From a virus, in the IMG/VR virus record IMGVR_UViG_3300032046_001865, positions 1 to 64,000 of that record: a stretch of 64,000 nt of DNA, one strand, 5' to 3'. Positions 56,848 to 64,000 of this stretch are shown here, piece by piece (position 1 is the first letter of the stretch; each line of letters begins with the position of its first letter). A model generated the notes under the pieces. It searched no databases, had not been told where the DNA came from, and worked only from the letters and a program-made list of their open reading frames with translations. Both the position numbers and the translations under genes were made by a program.

Positions 56848-59390
56848 AGAAGTTGATCCCTTGGATCGGATATGCGGGCAGCACTCTTCAGAACACGTAC
56901 GCGGAAGATCTGGAACACGGTTATCTGCTTTGGGACGTCGACCTCGCCAAACGCAAGCACACCGTCGATTTCGTTGGCCTTCCTAACCCGCGTCCGTTCG
57001 TCACGGTGGATTGGGCAGGTGACGTTGTCTCAACTTTCGAATCTGCGTCCACCTGGCCTCAACAGAGCCGCTTCAGAATACGTTCGGCGTACGCGCTTCC
57101 GTCATCCGACGCAGCGTCTCTCAGCGCGAAGCTTCGCAAAGATAAGCAAGCTACCGAGATCGTCTTCAAGTCAAATGACGAGGAGTCGGCAAAGAAGTTC
57201 GCCTCAGCCAGCCTTGGCGTTGACGTGCGATCCCTTGACGCAGTCGAGGGTTTGCTGCGTGAATACTACTCCAGTGAGGAGTTAGACGACACGACATGGG
57301 ATGGAATGCATGACGCGCTCGTGGCTGTCCACCCACAAGCCATAACTGAGGATGACATCGCTCGTGGGACCGTTTGGACTCTCAAAAGTTTGGAGTTCGA
57401 CAACCTGTTTGGCTACGGAAGTTCTAGCAAGATCAACTTCGAGGACAAAGCAGGCATCGTTGGCATCTTTGGTCCAAACCAGATAGGAAAGTCTGGCATC
57501 GTTGGCGCCATCATGTACACGTTGTTCAACACGTCGGATCGTGGCGCTGGCAAGAACGCGCACATCGTCAACAAGAGGAAGAAGCTTGGATCGGCGCGCG
57601 CCGTCGTGAACGTTGTAGGCTCAGACTACGAGATCAAGCGACAGTCTGAGAAGGTCATCTCGCGTGGACTCCTCACAGCCAACACGTCTCTCACGTTGAA
57701 GCAGATGGACGGCGACGGGCTTGATCTCACCGGAGAGCAGAGGCCGGACACTGAGAAGAATCTTCGCAAGCTGATCGGCAACTACGAGGATTTCGTCGTG
57801 ACGTGTGGATCAATGCAGGACGACGTGTCACGTTTCCTTCGCGAAGGTGCCACGCAGCGTAAGGCGATCCTGTCGCGTTTCCTAGGCATAGACATCTTTG
57901 AAAAGATCTACGCACTGCTTAACAGCGAGCTCAGCGAGGCGAAGAGCAAACTCAAGAACGTTCCGTCGCGTGACGCGTTGCTGGATGAGATGAAGCAGCT
58001 CAACGAGCTGCAGACCACGTCTCACATTTCACTCTCTGCCAACGAAGTCGAGAAAGGGTTGTTGGATTCCCAACGCTCAGAAGCTTACGTTGAGATGCAG
58101 AACCTTGCAGCGGCTGTCGCCGTCAGAAAGGCTGTCGTCGAGAAGAACGACATAGTCAAACACGCGCTTTCTAAGATACAAGAATGCGCGAGCGCGATGC
58201 GTTCTGTGCAGACAGAGATAGACTCAAAGAAGACAAGCGTCGTTGTCGCCGAAGCACTCCTGAACGACTGTCTCACGTGGGACGAGATGGACGCTCGCCG
58301 CACGCAGATCGGCAACGCACGACTAGCCCTTCAGACGCTGAAGTCTGAAGCTGACAAGCAAGGGTTGGAACTGGAGCGCTCGAAGAAGATCGCGTTGAAG
58401 CTCGTGGATGTTCCTTGCGGGGATGAGTACGCGGATTGCGTCTACATCAAGGATGCTCACAAAGAGAAGAAGCGGATCGCGACGCTAGAGGAGCAATTTC
58501 GTGTGGCGCTGGATGAGCATGCGACTGCTGCGAACTTGATCGCTGACCTCGGTGAGAGTGACCTTGATCTCGCTCGAAAGACGCGAAAAGGACATGAGGA
58601 GAGCATTGTTTCTCTCAACTTCCACATCAACGCTCACGAGTCAAAACTGAAACAACTCGGTGAGGAACACGACAAAGCGAAGGCAAGCGCTGCGAAGTAC
58701 GCGACCATCTCGTTGGACGACAGCGACATCGAAGAACGACACGCAGCAGCCATCGCGCTGCATAAGCGATTGACCCTTGATCTAACGAGCGTGGATGGAC
58801 ACATGAAGACCACCTCGCATTTGCTAGGCATTTACGAGGCAAACCTGAAGAAGGCGCAGTCAGATCTCGACATGCGAGTCACGCTCGAGCGTCAAGCCCG
58901 TGTTCGTGAACTGCTTGTGAACGCGTTCTCACGTCGTGGCATCCCCAACGTCATGTTAGGCAGGATGTTGCCGGTCGTGAACAGTGAGATGAGCAAGATC
59001 CTTAGCGGCGTGACCAACTTCAACGTCACGCTCGTGGCGGAGGATGCGACCAACGCACTTGAGATCTACATCGACGATGGAGACACAAGCAAGGAGAGCC
59101 TTCGTCCGCTCGAACTCGGTTCTGGCATGGAGAAGACGATGGCGTCTCTAGCGCTCAGAGTCGCGCTGAGCAACCTCACGACTCTCCCCAAGACTGACTT
59201 CATGATCATCGACGAGGGTTTCGGCTCGCTTGACGACGAGAACGCTGTGGCATGCGTGTCGTTGATCCGTTCACTCAAGCAATGGTTCCGTTTCGTGCTT
59301 ATCATCAGTCACGTGGACATCATCAAAGACGCTGTAGATTGTCACATAAATGTTGTGACAACACCCGACGGAGCGCAGGTGGTAGCGTGA
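56844..59390 (+). CDS. Fusion: gp47 C-terminal part plus gp46/SbcC-like (Rad50 family) ATPase
   Basis: 848 aa. Residues 1 to about 45 continue the Mre11 fold broken at 55969 (IGYAGSTLQNTYAEDLEHGY, LLWDV). Capping-domain sequence follows to about 175. From about 180 gp46 begins: WTLKSLEFDNLFGYG, Walker A FGPNQIGKSG (Lys216), long coiled coils with a Cys525-x6-Cys532 hook (PCGDEYADC), signature LELGSGMEKTMASLALR, and Walker B FMIIDEGFGSLDD (Asp790-Glu791). One start gives both parts, so nuclease cap and ATPase are covalently joined. It processes DNA ends for recombination-dependent replication. Confidence 0.88.
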   Translation: MKKLIPWIGYAGSTLQNTYAEDLEHGYLLWDVDLAKRKHTVDFVGLPNPRPFVTVDWAGDVVSTFESASTWPQQSRFRIRSAYALPSSDAASLSAKLRKDKQATEIVFKSNDEESAKKFASASLGVDVRSLDAVEGLLREYYSSEELDDTTWDGMHDALVAVHPQAITEDDIARGTVWTLKSLEFDNLFGYGSSSKINFEDKAGIVGIFGPNQIGKSGIVGAIMYTLFNTSDRGAGKNAHIVNKRKKLGSARAVVNVVGSDYEIKRQSEKVISRGLLTANTSLTLKQMDGDGLDLTGEQRPDTEKNLRKLIGNYEDFVVTCGSMQDDVSRFLREGATQRKAILSRFLGIDIFEKIYALLNSELSEAKSKLKNVPSRDALLDEMKQLNELQTTSHISLSANEVEKGLLDSQRSEAYVEMQNLAAAVAVRKAVVEKNDIVKHALSKIQECASAMRSVQTEIDSKKTSVVVAEALLNDCLTWDEMDARRTQIGNARLALQTLKSEADKQGLELERSKKIALKLVDVPCGDEYADCVYIKDAHKEKKRIATLEEQFRVALDEHATAANLIADLGESDLDLARKTRKGHEESIVSLNFHINAHESKLKQLGEEHDKAKASAAKYATISLDDSDIEERHAAAIALHKRLTLDLTSVDGHMKTTSHLLGIYEANLKKAQSDLDMRVTLERQARVRELLVNAFSRRGIPNVMLGRMLPVVNSEMSKILSGVTNFNVTLVAEDATNALEIYIDDGDTSKESLRPLELGSGMEKTMASLALRVALSNLTTLPKTDFMIIDEGFGSLDDENAVACVSLIRSLKQWFRFVLIISHVDIIKDAVDCHINVVTTPDGAQVVA

Positions 59391-59587
59391 TTCGTCAGTG
59401 GAAACGAAAGGGATCGCCTGTCAACAGGCCAAACCTCTTCTGTCCCAAGTGTGATCGGTGCATGTACACAAAAGAAGATGTGCGCTCTCGTGAAGAACGC
59501 GGATTTTGTGCGAAGTGCTCAGAAACATCTGTCACATCCGAGTATCAGACGGATGTCGTCACCATCGTTATCCGTGAAGGTGCCTAA
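59387..59587 (+). CDS. Small zinc-ribbon protein
   Basis: 66 aa from a GTG overlapping the gp46 stop (GTGA); the longer frame above it is a shadow. NLFCPKCDRCMYTKEDV and RGFCAKCSETS form a CxxC...CxxC ribbon. The C-terminus is a short beta end (TDVVTIVIREG). Role unknown; a DNA- or protein-binding accessory to the recombination genes is plausible. Confidence 0.72.
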   Translation: MIRQWKRKGSPVNRPNLFCPKCDRCMYTKEDVRSREERGFCAKCSETSVTSEYQTDVVTIVIREGA

Positions 59588-59601
59588 CTATCGTTAATAA
59601 C

Positions 59602-60054
59602 ATGGCTGACAAGAACATCGATCTGAACGCGCTTGGGCAGGCAATCGACACGTCGTTCACACGTTCGAGCGCTTCGTACGGTCCGGCTTTTGAGACACAC
59701 TCCATCAAGGTGGGGTTCGCTCACGGTGACAAACTGAAGATCAAGGTTGTCTACTCCTGTGTGGTGAACATGGTTCGTGATCGTGACATCCAGGAATCGA
59801 AGACGACGTACGAAAAAGAAGGCGACGCTTACATCGACGCCGCCTCGAAACAGATCGTCAAGGATTACCGTGAGATCGTCGCAGGCGAGGATGATCACAA
59901 CGACGTTGCCGATATCGCAGGCAACGAAGTGAAGTCAAGCATCAAGCTCACGCGCGCTGACGTTGGCACCTCCATCGAGATCATCGATCTCAACATTCAC
60001 AACAACAAGAGGTCTGCGCTCTTCCGACGTATTGCCTTCTTCGAAGTGACTTGA
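59602..60054 (+). CDS. Unknown protein (150 aa)
   Basis: Alpha/beta protein with KNIDLNALGQAIDTSFTRSS, KVGFAHGDKLKIKVVYSCVV and SIKLTRADVGTSIEIIDLNI. No motif recognised. It sits 14 bp after the zinc-ribbon gene and 8 bp before terminase, so it may be made with the packaging genes. TATCGTTA lies 5 nt before its ATG. Confidence 0.64.
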   Translation: MADKNIDLNALGQAIDTSFTRSSASYGPAFETHSIKVGFAHGDKLKIKVVYSCVVNMVRDRDIQESKTTYEKEGDAYIDAASKQIVKDYREIVAGEDDHNDVADIAGNEVKSSIKLTRADVGTSIEIIDLNIHNNKRSALFRRIAFFEVT

Positions 60055-60062
60055 GGTGATCC

Positions 60063-61754
60063 TTGGGAGTTCCAAGCTCAGGACGTCGTCAGATAGTCGA
60101 TCGCGCATCACCTAAAGGGCCCGAGATACAAGAGTTGATCCGCGTGGCTAGGGATCCATCTTACTTCGCGAACAATTACTGCAAGATCCAGCACCCAAAA
60201 CGTGGAACGATCCCGTTCAAGACGTTTCCGTTTCAGGATGATTGTTTACGTGCGTTCAAGAAGCACACGTTCAACATCATTCTCAAATCAAGGCAGCTCG
60301 GATTGTCAACTGTCGCAGCAGCGTACGCTGCTCACATGGCGCTCTTCGCGCGCGACAAGAACATCTTGGTCATCGCGACAAAGCTGTCCACCGCGAAGAA
60401 CTTCATCAAGAAGGTTGTGAAGATCCTTGACAACCTCCCACCGTGGATGCGCATGTGCAACTACGACAAGAATCAGCAAGAAGTCAGGTTCGACAACGGA
60501 TCGCAGATCAAAGCCGTTCCGACCACTGACGACGCGGGTCGCTCAGAAGCGCTCTCGTTGCTCATCATCGACGAGGCCGCGATCATCCGCAACTTTGAGG
60601 AGATCTGGTCAGCGCTCTTCCCTACGCTGTCTGAAGGTGGTGGAGCCATCGTCCTCTCAACACCCAATGGTGTTGGTGGGCAGTACCACGATCTGTGGCT
60701 TGGAGCTGAGACAAACGGGTTAGGCCCTGATGCTGTTGGTGAGAACGGCTTTCACCCGATGTGTCTGCCGTGGCAGGTTCACCCTGAACACGGTGAAGAG
60801 TATTTCGAGAAGATGTCGAGGAAGCTCGGCCCTCGCAAGACAGCGCAAGAGCTGCTCTGCGACTTCCTGTCTTCTGGCGAGACGTTTCTCAAGGCAGTTA
60901 CGACTAGTTGGATCAACCAGGAGCAACGAAGCCCAATATCAAGAGAAGGTCCTGAGGGGGCTGTTTGGGTGTGGAGTCTGCCGCAGCAAAATCACAAGTA
61001 CTTGATCGCTGCTGACGTTGCGCGGGGAGACGCTCGCGACAACACGTCGTTCGTTGGGATTGACATGACGACGGGAGAGATGGCCTTCGAGTATGTTGGA
61101 AAGATCTACCCCGATGGGTTGGCCGAGGTGTTGGATTCGTACGGACGCAAGTACAACACGGCTTTAGTTGTGGTTGAAGCGAACACGTTCGGCAACCACA
61201 CGCTCATCGATCTTCGAAAGCTACGTTACCCGAACATCTTCTACCGCACCGCCCCAAAACACGCTGTGGAGAACCATTACCCAAGCGACAAAGACAAACA
61301 CGGGTTCGACACCCAAACGGCAACACGACACGACGCGCTCATTCGCTTCGAAGACAGCATGCGTTGTCACGTTGTCACCCCTCGCTCAAGTCGCTTCTAC
61401 GACGAGGTCCAGTCTTTCGTCTGGATCGATGAGAAACCACAAGCGAAGAAGGGTAAACACGACGACCTCGTCATGGCGATGGCGATCGCGTGCTGGGTGT
61501 ACCGCACCTACTTCGAGGTGTATCGTCTCAGTTGCTGTGGACCCGACGGTCAGTTACGTGCCTCTGGTGTGAAACCGCTTTTCATGTACATGTCAAAGAC
61601 GACAAAGACTTACAACCCAATCAAGCCAAACATTCTGCTCAGTCGTGACATCGATAAACAGCGTGACTCAAAGCTGCTTCTTGAAGAAAGACGTAAAAAA
61701 TTGCCGTCTGGCGTCGAGCAGGAATTCGAAGAGTTCAAGTGGTTACGCAACTGA
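60063..61754 (+). CDS. Terminase large subunit (T4 gp17-like)
   Basis: 563 aa from a TTG at 60063. ATPase: ILKSRQLGLSTVAAA (Walker A-like, about 73-87), ALSLLIIDEAAIIR (Walker B, Asp170-Glu171) and VLSTPNG (coupling motif). Nuclease: LIAADVARGDARDNTSFVGI (Asp318), VVEANTFGN (Glu372) and KHDDLVMAMAI (Asp467/468), the three acidic ligands of the RNase H fold. It cuts concatemers and drives DNA packaging. The portal follows one gene later, as in many T4-like genomes, though no gp18/gp19 lies between. Confidence 0.95.
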   Translation: MGVPSSGRRQIVDRASPKGPEIQELIRVARDPSYFANNYCKIQHPKRGTIPFKTFPFQDDCLRAFKKHTFNIILKSRQLGLSTVAAAYAAHMALFARDKNILVIATKLSTAKNFIKKVVKILDNLPPWMRMCNYDKNQQEVRFDNGSQIKAVPTTDDAGRSEALSLLIIDEAAIIRNFEEIWSALFPTLSEGGGAIVLSTPNGVGGQYHDLWLGAETNGLGPDAVGENGFHPMCLPWQVHPEHGEEYFEKMSRKLGPRKTAQELLCDFLSSGETFLKAVTTSWINQEQRSPISREGPEGAVWVWSLPQQNHKYLIAADVARGDARDNTSFVGIDMTTGEMAFEYVGKIYPDGLAEVLDSYGRKYNTALVVVEANTFGNHTLIDLRKLRYPNIFYRTAPKHAVENHYPSDKDKHGFDTQTATRHDALIRFEDSMRCHVVTPRSSRFYDEVQSFVWIDEKPQAKKGKHDDLVMAMAIACWVYRTYFEVYRLSCCGPDGQLRASGVKPLFMYMSKTTKTYNPIKPNILLSRDIDKQRDSKLLLEERRKKLPSGVEQEFEEFKWLRN

Positions 61755-61787
61755 GGTCTGTCACTCAATAGTTACCACGAGATCCAC

Positions 61788-62225
61788 ATGGCAAACACCA
61801 CTGAACAGAACGAGATGATCGAGCTTCGCCGCAGGGTTCGTGCCTGCATCAAAGAGACGGTTGGCACGCCCGGCGGCGCTGGGGTCGCTGGCGAGGTGAT
61901 CTCCAACGAAACCGAGAAGCCGAAATCGTTGAACGTGTCGGTCAAACCCGATGCGACCATCCAATCCACGGTTGTCGACATCACGAAGTCGGCCGCGTAC
62001 GGTCTTGAACGTTTGGAGCTGCTCAAGAAACGTGATTTCCCGACACATAGGTCGGCGAATGCAGTGAGCACAGCGCTTGACGCTCTCGAGATGATCTTCC
62101 AGGACATGCTCAAGAATCCGATGGGTTACCTTGACGAGGATCCGACCGAGAAGGTTGCAGAGTACGAGAAGTCGCTTGACTCTGAAGAGGCAATGCTCTC
62201 AAAGGGATCGCCGGCGGCCTTCTGA
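61788..62225 (+). CDS. Unknown protein between terminase and portal
   Basis: 145 aa. Helical: EQNEMIELRRRVRACIKETV, SAAYGLERLELLKKRDFPTH and AVSTALDALEMIFQDMLKNP; a Gly-rich turn (GTPGGAGVAGE) near residue 25. No family assigned. In T4 the tail sheath and tube genes lie here, but this is far too small for either. Confidence 0.64.
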   Translation: MANTTEQNEMIELRRRVRACIKETVGTPGGAGVAGEVISNETEKPKSLNVSVKPDATIQSTVVDITKSAAYGLERLELLKKRDFPTHRSANAVSTALDALEMIFQDMLKNPMGYLDEDPTEKVAEYEKSLDSEEAMLSKGSPAAF

Positions 62226-62232
62226 GTCGGCG

Positions 62233-62242
62233 TATCTTCTAG
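62233..62242 (+). promoter_or_regulatory. TATCTTCTAG box before the portal gene
   Basis: TATCTTCTAG ends 6 nt before ATG 62249. It combines the TATC and CTAG parts seen at 37456 and elsewhere. A candidate late-promoter element. Inference only. Confidence 0.3.
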
Positions 62243-62248
62243 GTCAAC

Positions 62249-64000
62249 ATGGCTGATCGCAGAGGCAACCTTTTTGCACAGTTAACCCGACTCTTCAAAT
62301 CTGGACCTATCGTCAAGAGGAAGGTCAAGTCGGCAAACACACGCATCGCACGCGCTGATCCCACTGGGATGAGCAGCGTCCTCCTTTTGTCGAAGACACA
62401 GGGAGTTGGGTTCAACGCGTCTCTCAACGGTCAATACGGCGTTCAAGAACGCCAGTCACGCTTGCAAGACTACAACGAGATGGACGCGTACGCGCTAGTC
62501 AACGCTGCACTTGACATCTACGCAGATGAGTCTGTGGCACAGGATGCTAACGGAAAGACGCTCCACATCCACTCTGACAACCCGGCCATCAAGGAGAACC
62601 TTGAAGAGTTGTTCTACAACACGCTCAACGCCGAGTTCAACCTACGGCCGTGGACACGCAATCTGTGTAAGTACGGTGACTTCTACCTGTACGTGGACGT
62701 TTCGCCTGAGTACGGAGTCATCAACGTCATCCCGATACCAGTGAACGATCTCAACCGTGAGGAAGGTTACGACACCGCCGATCCGTTGGCTGTTCGCTTC
62801 CGTTGGACGAGCCTTGGAAACAAAGTTCTTGAGAATTGGGAGGTCGCGCACTTCCGATTGCTTGGCAACGACATGTACCTTCCGTACGGATCCTCCATGG
62901 TTGACGGTGGTCGTAGGTCGTGGCGACAGCTCGTCATGATCGAGGATGCGATGCTGGTCTACCGTGTGACGCGCGCCGTCGACAGACGTGTCTTCTACGT
63001 TGACGTTGGTGGTGTTGCTCCTGATGAGATCGGCGCTTACATGGAAGCTGCCAAGATGAACATCAAAAGTCAGGCCATCGTCGATCAGGCGACTGGAAGA
63101 GTTGATCATCGATACGCTCCGCTCTCCATCGAAGAGGATTACTGGGTCGCGACACGTGGCGGAGAAACTGGCACAAAGATCGACACGCTTCCCGCGGGTA
63201 CAAACGTCGCTCACGTTGAAGACGTCGAGTACATCAAGAAGCAGCTCATCGCAGCGCTTAAAGTGCCAGCTGCTTACCTTGGGTACAACGATGCTATCCC
63301 AGGCTCGTCTGGGCTCGCGCAGGTTGACATCCGTTTCTCACGCACGGTCAATATGATCCAGCGAACGATCGTCAGTGAACTCAACAAGATCGCGATGATC
63401 CACCTTTACGCAGCGGGTTTCCGTGGCGAGGATCTAACCGACTTCGAGCTTAGCCTGAGCAACCCATCGACCATCGCACAGCAACAGAAACTTGAACTAC
63501 TTCGTTCACGTTTCGAGATCGCCGGCACAATGCCTATGAACGGTGAGACCCCGCTTATGAGCGAACGTTGGCTGTTCCGAAACGTCATTGGGTTGAATGA
63601 TCAGGAGATCTTGCAGGTTCGACGTGAACGTCTAGATGACGTTCGTGCGTCTGGTGCGCTTGAAGCAGCTGGAGCTCTTTCAGGTGGTGCTGGTGGTGAG
63701 GCAGGCGGCGAAGCTGAAGTTGGTGCAGAGGCTTCGGCTGGTGGTGAAGAAGCTGGCGGAGCCGAGGCAGGCGCGGCAGCACCCGGGCTTGAGACCGCCG
63801 CGGATGACAACCGCGGGCAAGGAGACATTCTCACGGCGGTTGGATCACGTTTGAGAGAACAAGACGGCCCTGTCAAGATCTCGCCACACCTGAAGAACGC
63901 GATGTACAACCGTCGTCGCAACCTGAGACGGCGAGGGGATGGCTTCCCCAAGATCAACGACCGTGCGCTCAACGGTGACACAGCTGTGCCGTCTAACCCT
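62249..64000 (+). CDS. Portal vertex protein (T4 gp20-like), partial
   Basis: 584 codons, open at the right edge, already longer than T4 gp20 (about 524 aa). Markers: YNEMDAYALVNAALDIYADE, NLRPWTRNLCKYGDFYLYVD, DAMLVYRVTRAVDRRVFYVD, VGGVAPDEIGAYM, EEDYWVATRGGETGTKIDTL, AALKVPAAYLGYN and AQVDIRFSRTVNMIQRTIVS. From about 63650 to 63790 a Gly/Ala/Glu-rich linker (LSGGAGGEAGGEAEVGAEAS) is inserted in the C-terminal part. It forms the DNA channel of the prohead and binds terminase. Confidence 0.93.
   Translation, partial: MADRRGNLFAQLTRLFKSGPIVKRKVKSANTRIARADPTGMSSVLLLSKTQGVGFNASLNGQYGVQERQSRLQDYNEMDAYALVNAALDIYADESVAQDANGKTLHIHSDNPAIKENLEELFYNTLNAEFNLRPWTRNLCKYGDFYLYVDVSPEYGVINVIPIPVNDLNREEGYDTADPLAVRFRWTSLGNKVLENWEVAHFRLLGNDMYLPYGSSMVDGGRRSWRQLVMIEDAMLVYRVTRAVDRRVFYVDVGGVAPDEIGAYMEAAKMNIKSQAIVDQATGRVDHRYAPLSIEEDYWVATRGGETGTKIDTLPAGTNVAHVEDVEYIKKQLIAALKVPAAYLGYNDAIPGSSGLAQVDIRFSRTVNMIQRTIVSELNKIAMIHLYAAGFRGEDLTDFELSLSNPSTIAQQQKLELLRSRFEIAGTMPMNGETPLMSERWLFRNVIGLNDQEILQVRRERLDDVRASGALEAAGALSGGAGGEAGGEAEVGAEASAGGEEAGGAEAGAAAPGLETAADDNRGQGDILTAVGSRLREQDGPVKISPHLKNAMYNRRRNLRRRGDGFPKINDRALNGDTAVPSNP

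Noticed and set aside
62642-63214. 190-codon minus-strand frame
   Set aside because: Antisense shadow of the portal gene.
1-64000. CRISPR array, tRNA genes, integrase or insertion sequences
   Set aside because: No regularly spaced repeats, cloverleaf-like sequences, transposase or recombinase motifs were seen in reading both strands.

Overview
The window is part of the genome of a large double-stranded DNA tailed phage (Caudoviricetes). The right half carries T4-type virion and replication genes: large terminase, portal, a gp4-like head-completion nuclease, gp46/gp47 recombination nuclease subunits, a zinc-finger/Toprim primase, a RuvC-like resolvase, PhoH, and a ClpP-like protease. Base composition is slightly above 50% GC by eye. 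Genes are packed with almost no intergenic DNA, and most neighbours overlap by 4 nt (ATGA, GTGA or TTGA). I saw no tRNA, rRNA, CRISPR array, insertion sequence or integrase. The host cannot be named from this sequence.

Left region (1 to 30959, mostly minus strand): a phage-borne glycan island. It holds sugar-nucleotide enzymes (two UDP-sugar dehydrogenases, a GDP-mannose 3,5-epimerase-like protein, RmlA/RmlB/RmlD-like proteins, a cupin isomerase/epimerase-like protein, a Gfo/Idh/MocA oxidoreductase), eleven glycosyltransferase or glycosyltransferase-like genes, six small-molecule-type methyltransferases (including a C-methyltransferase and FkbM), a DNA-adenine methylase, two Fe(II)/2-oxoglutarate dioxygenases, a Cys-phosphatase, and a set of very small proteins translated in phase with them. 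No Wzx/Wzy/ABC export gene is seen, so the likely substrates are cytoplasmic: virion proteins or phage DNA.

Middle region (31168 to 53265, mostly plus strand): a divergent short GroEL-like chaperonin, small conserved unknowns, ClpP-like protease, PIN-PhoH, and a series of very large virion proteins (801, 1282, 620 and 789 aa) with fibronectin-III-like and LamG-like modules. A cluster of small, partly paralogous ORFs and a wrecked GIY-YIG gene lies between two structural blocks.

Right region (53262 to 64000, plus strand): head-completion nuclease, RuvC-like resolvase, primase, gp47/gp46, zinc-ribbon protein, terminase, and the start of the portal gene. The gp47 (SbcD/Mre11-like) gene is cut in two by an intact Vsr-like homing endonuclease gene, and its second half is fused in frame to gp46 (SbcC/Rad50-like). 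Four homing-endonuclease loci are present in total: one Vsr-like, one PD-(D/E)XK, and two GIY-YIG relics. The split-fused gp47/46 complex, the chaperonin with a changed ATPase loop, and the export-free glycan island are the most unusual features.
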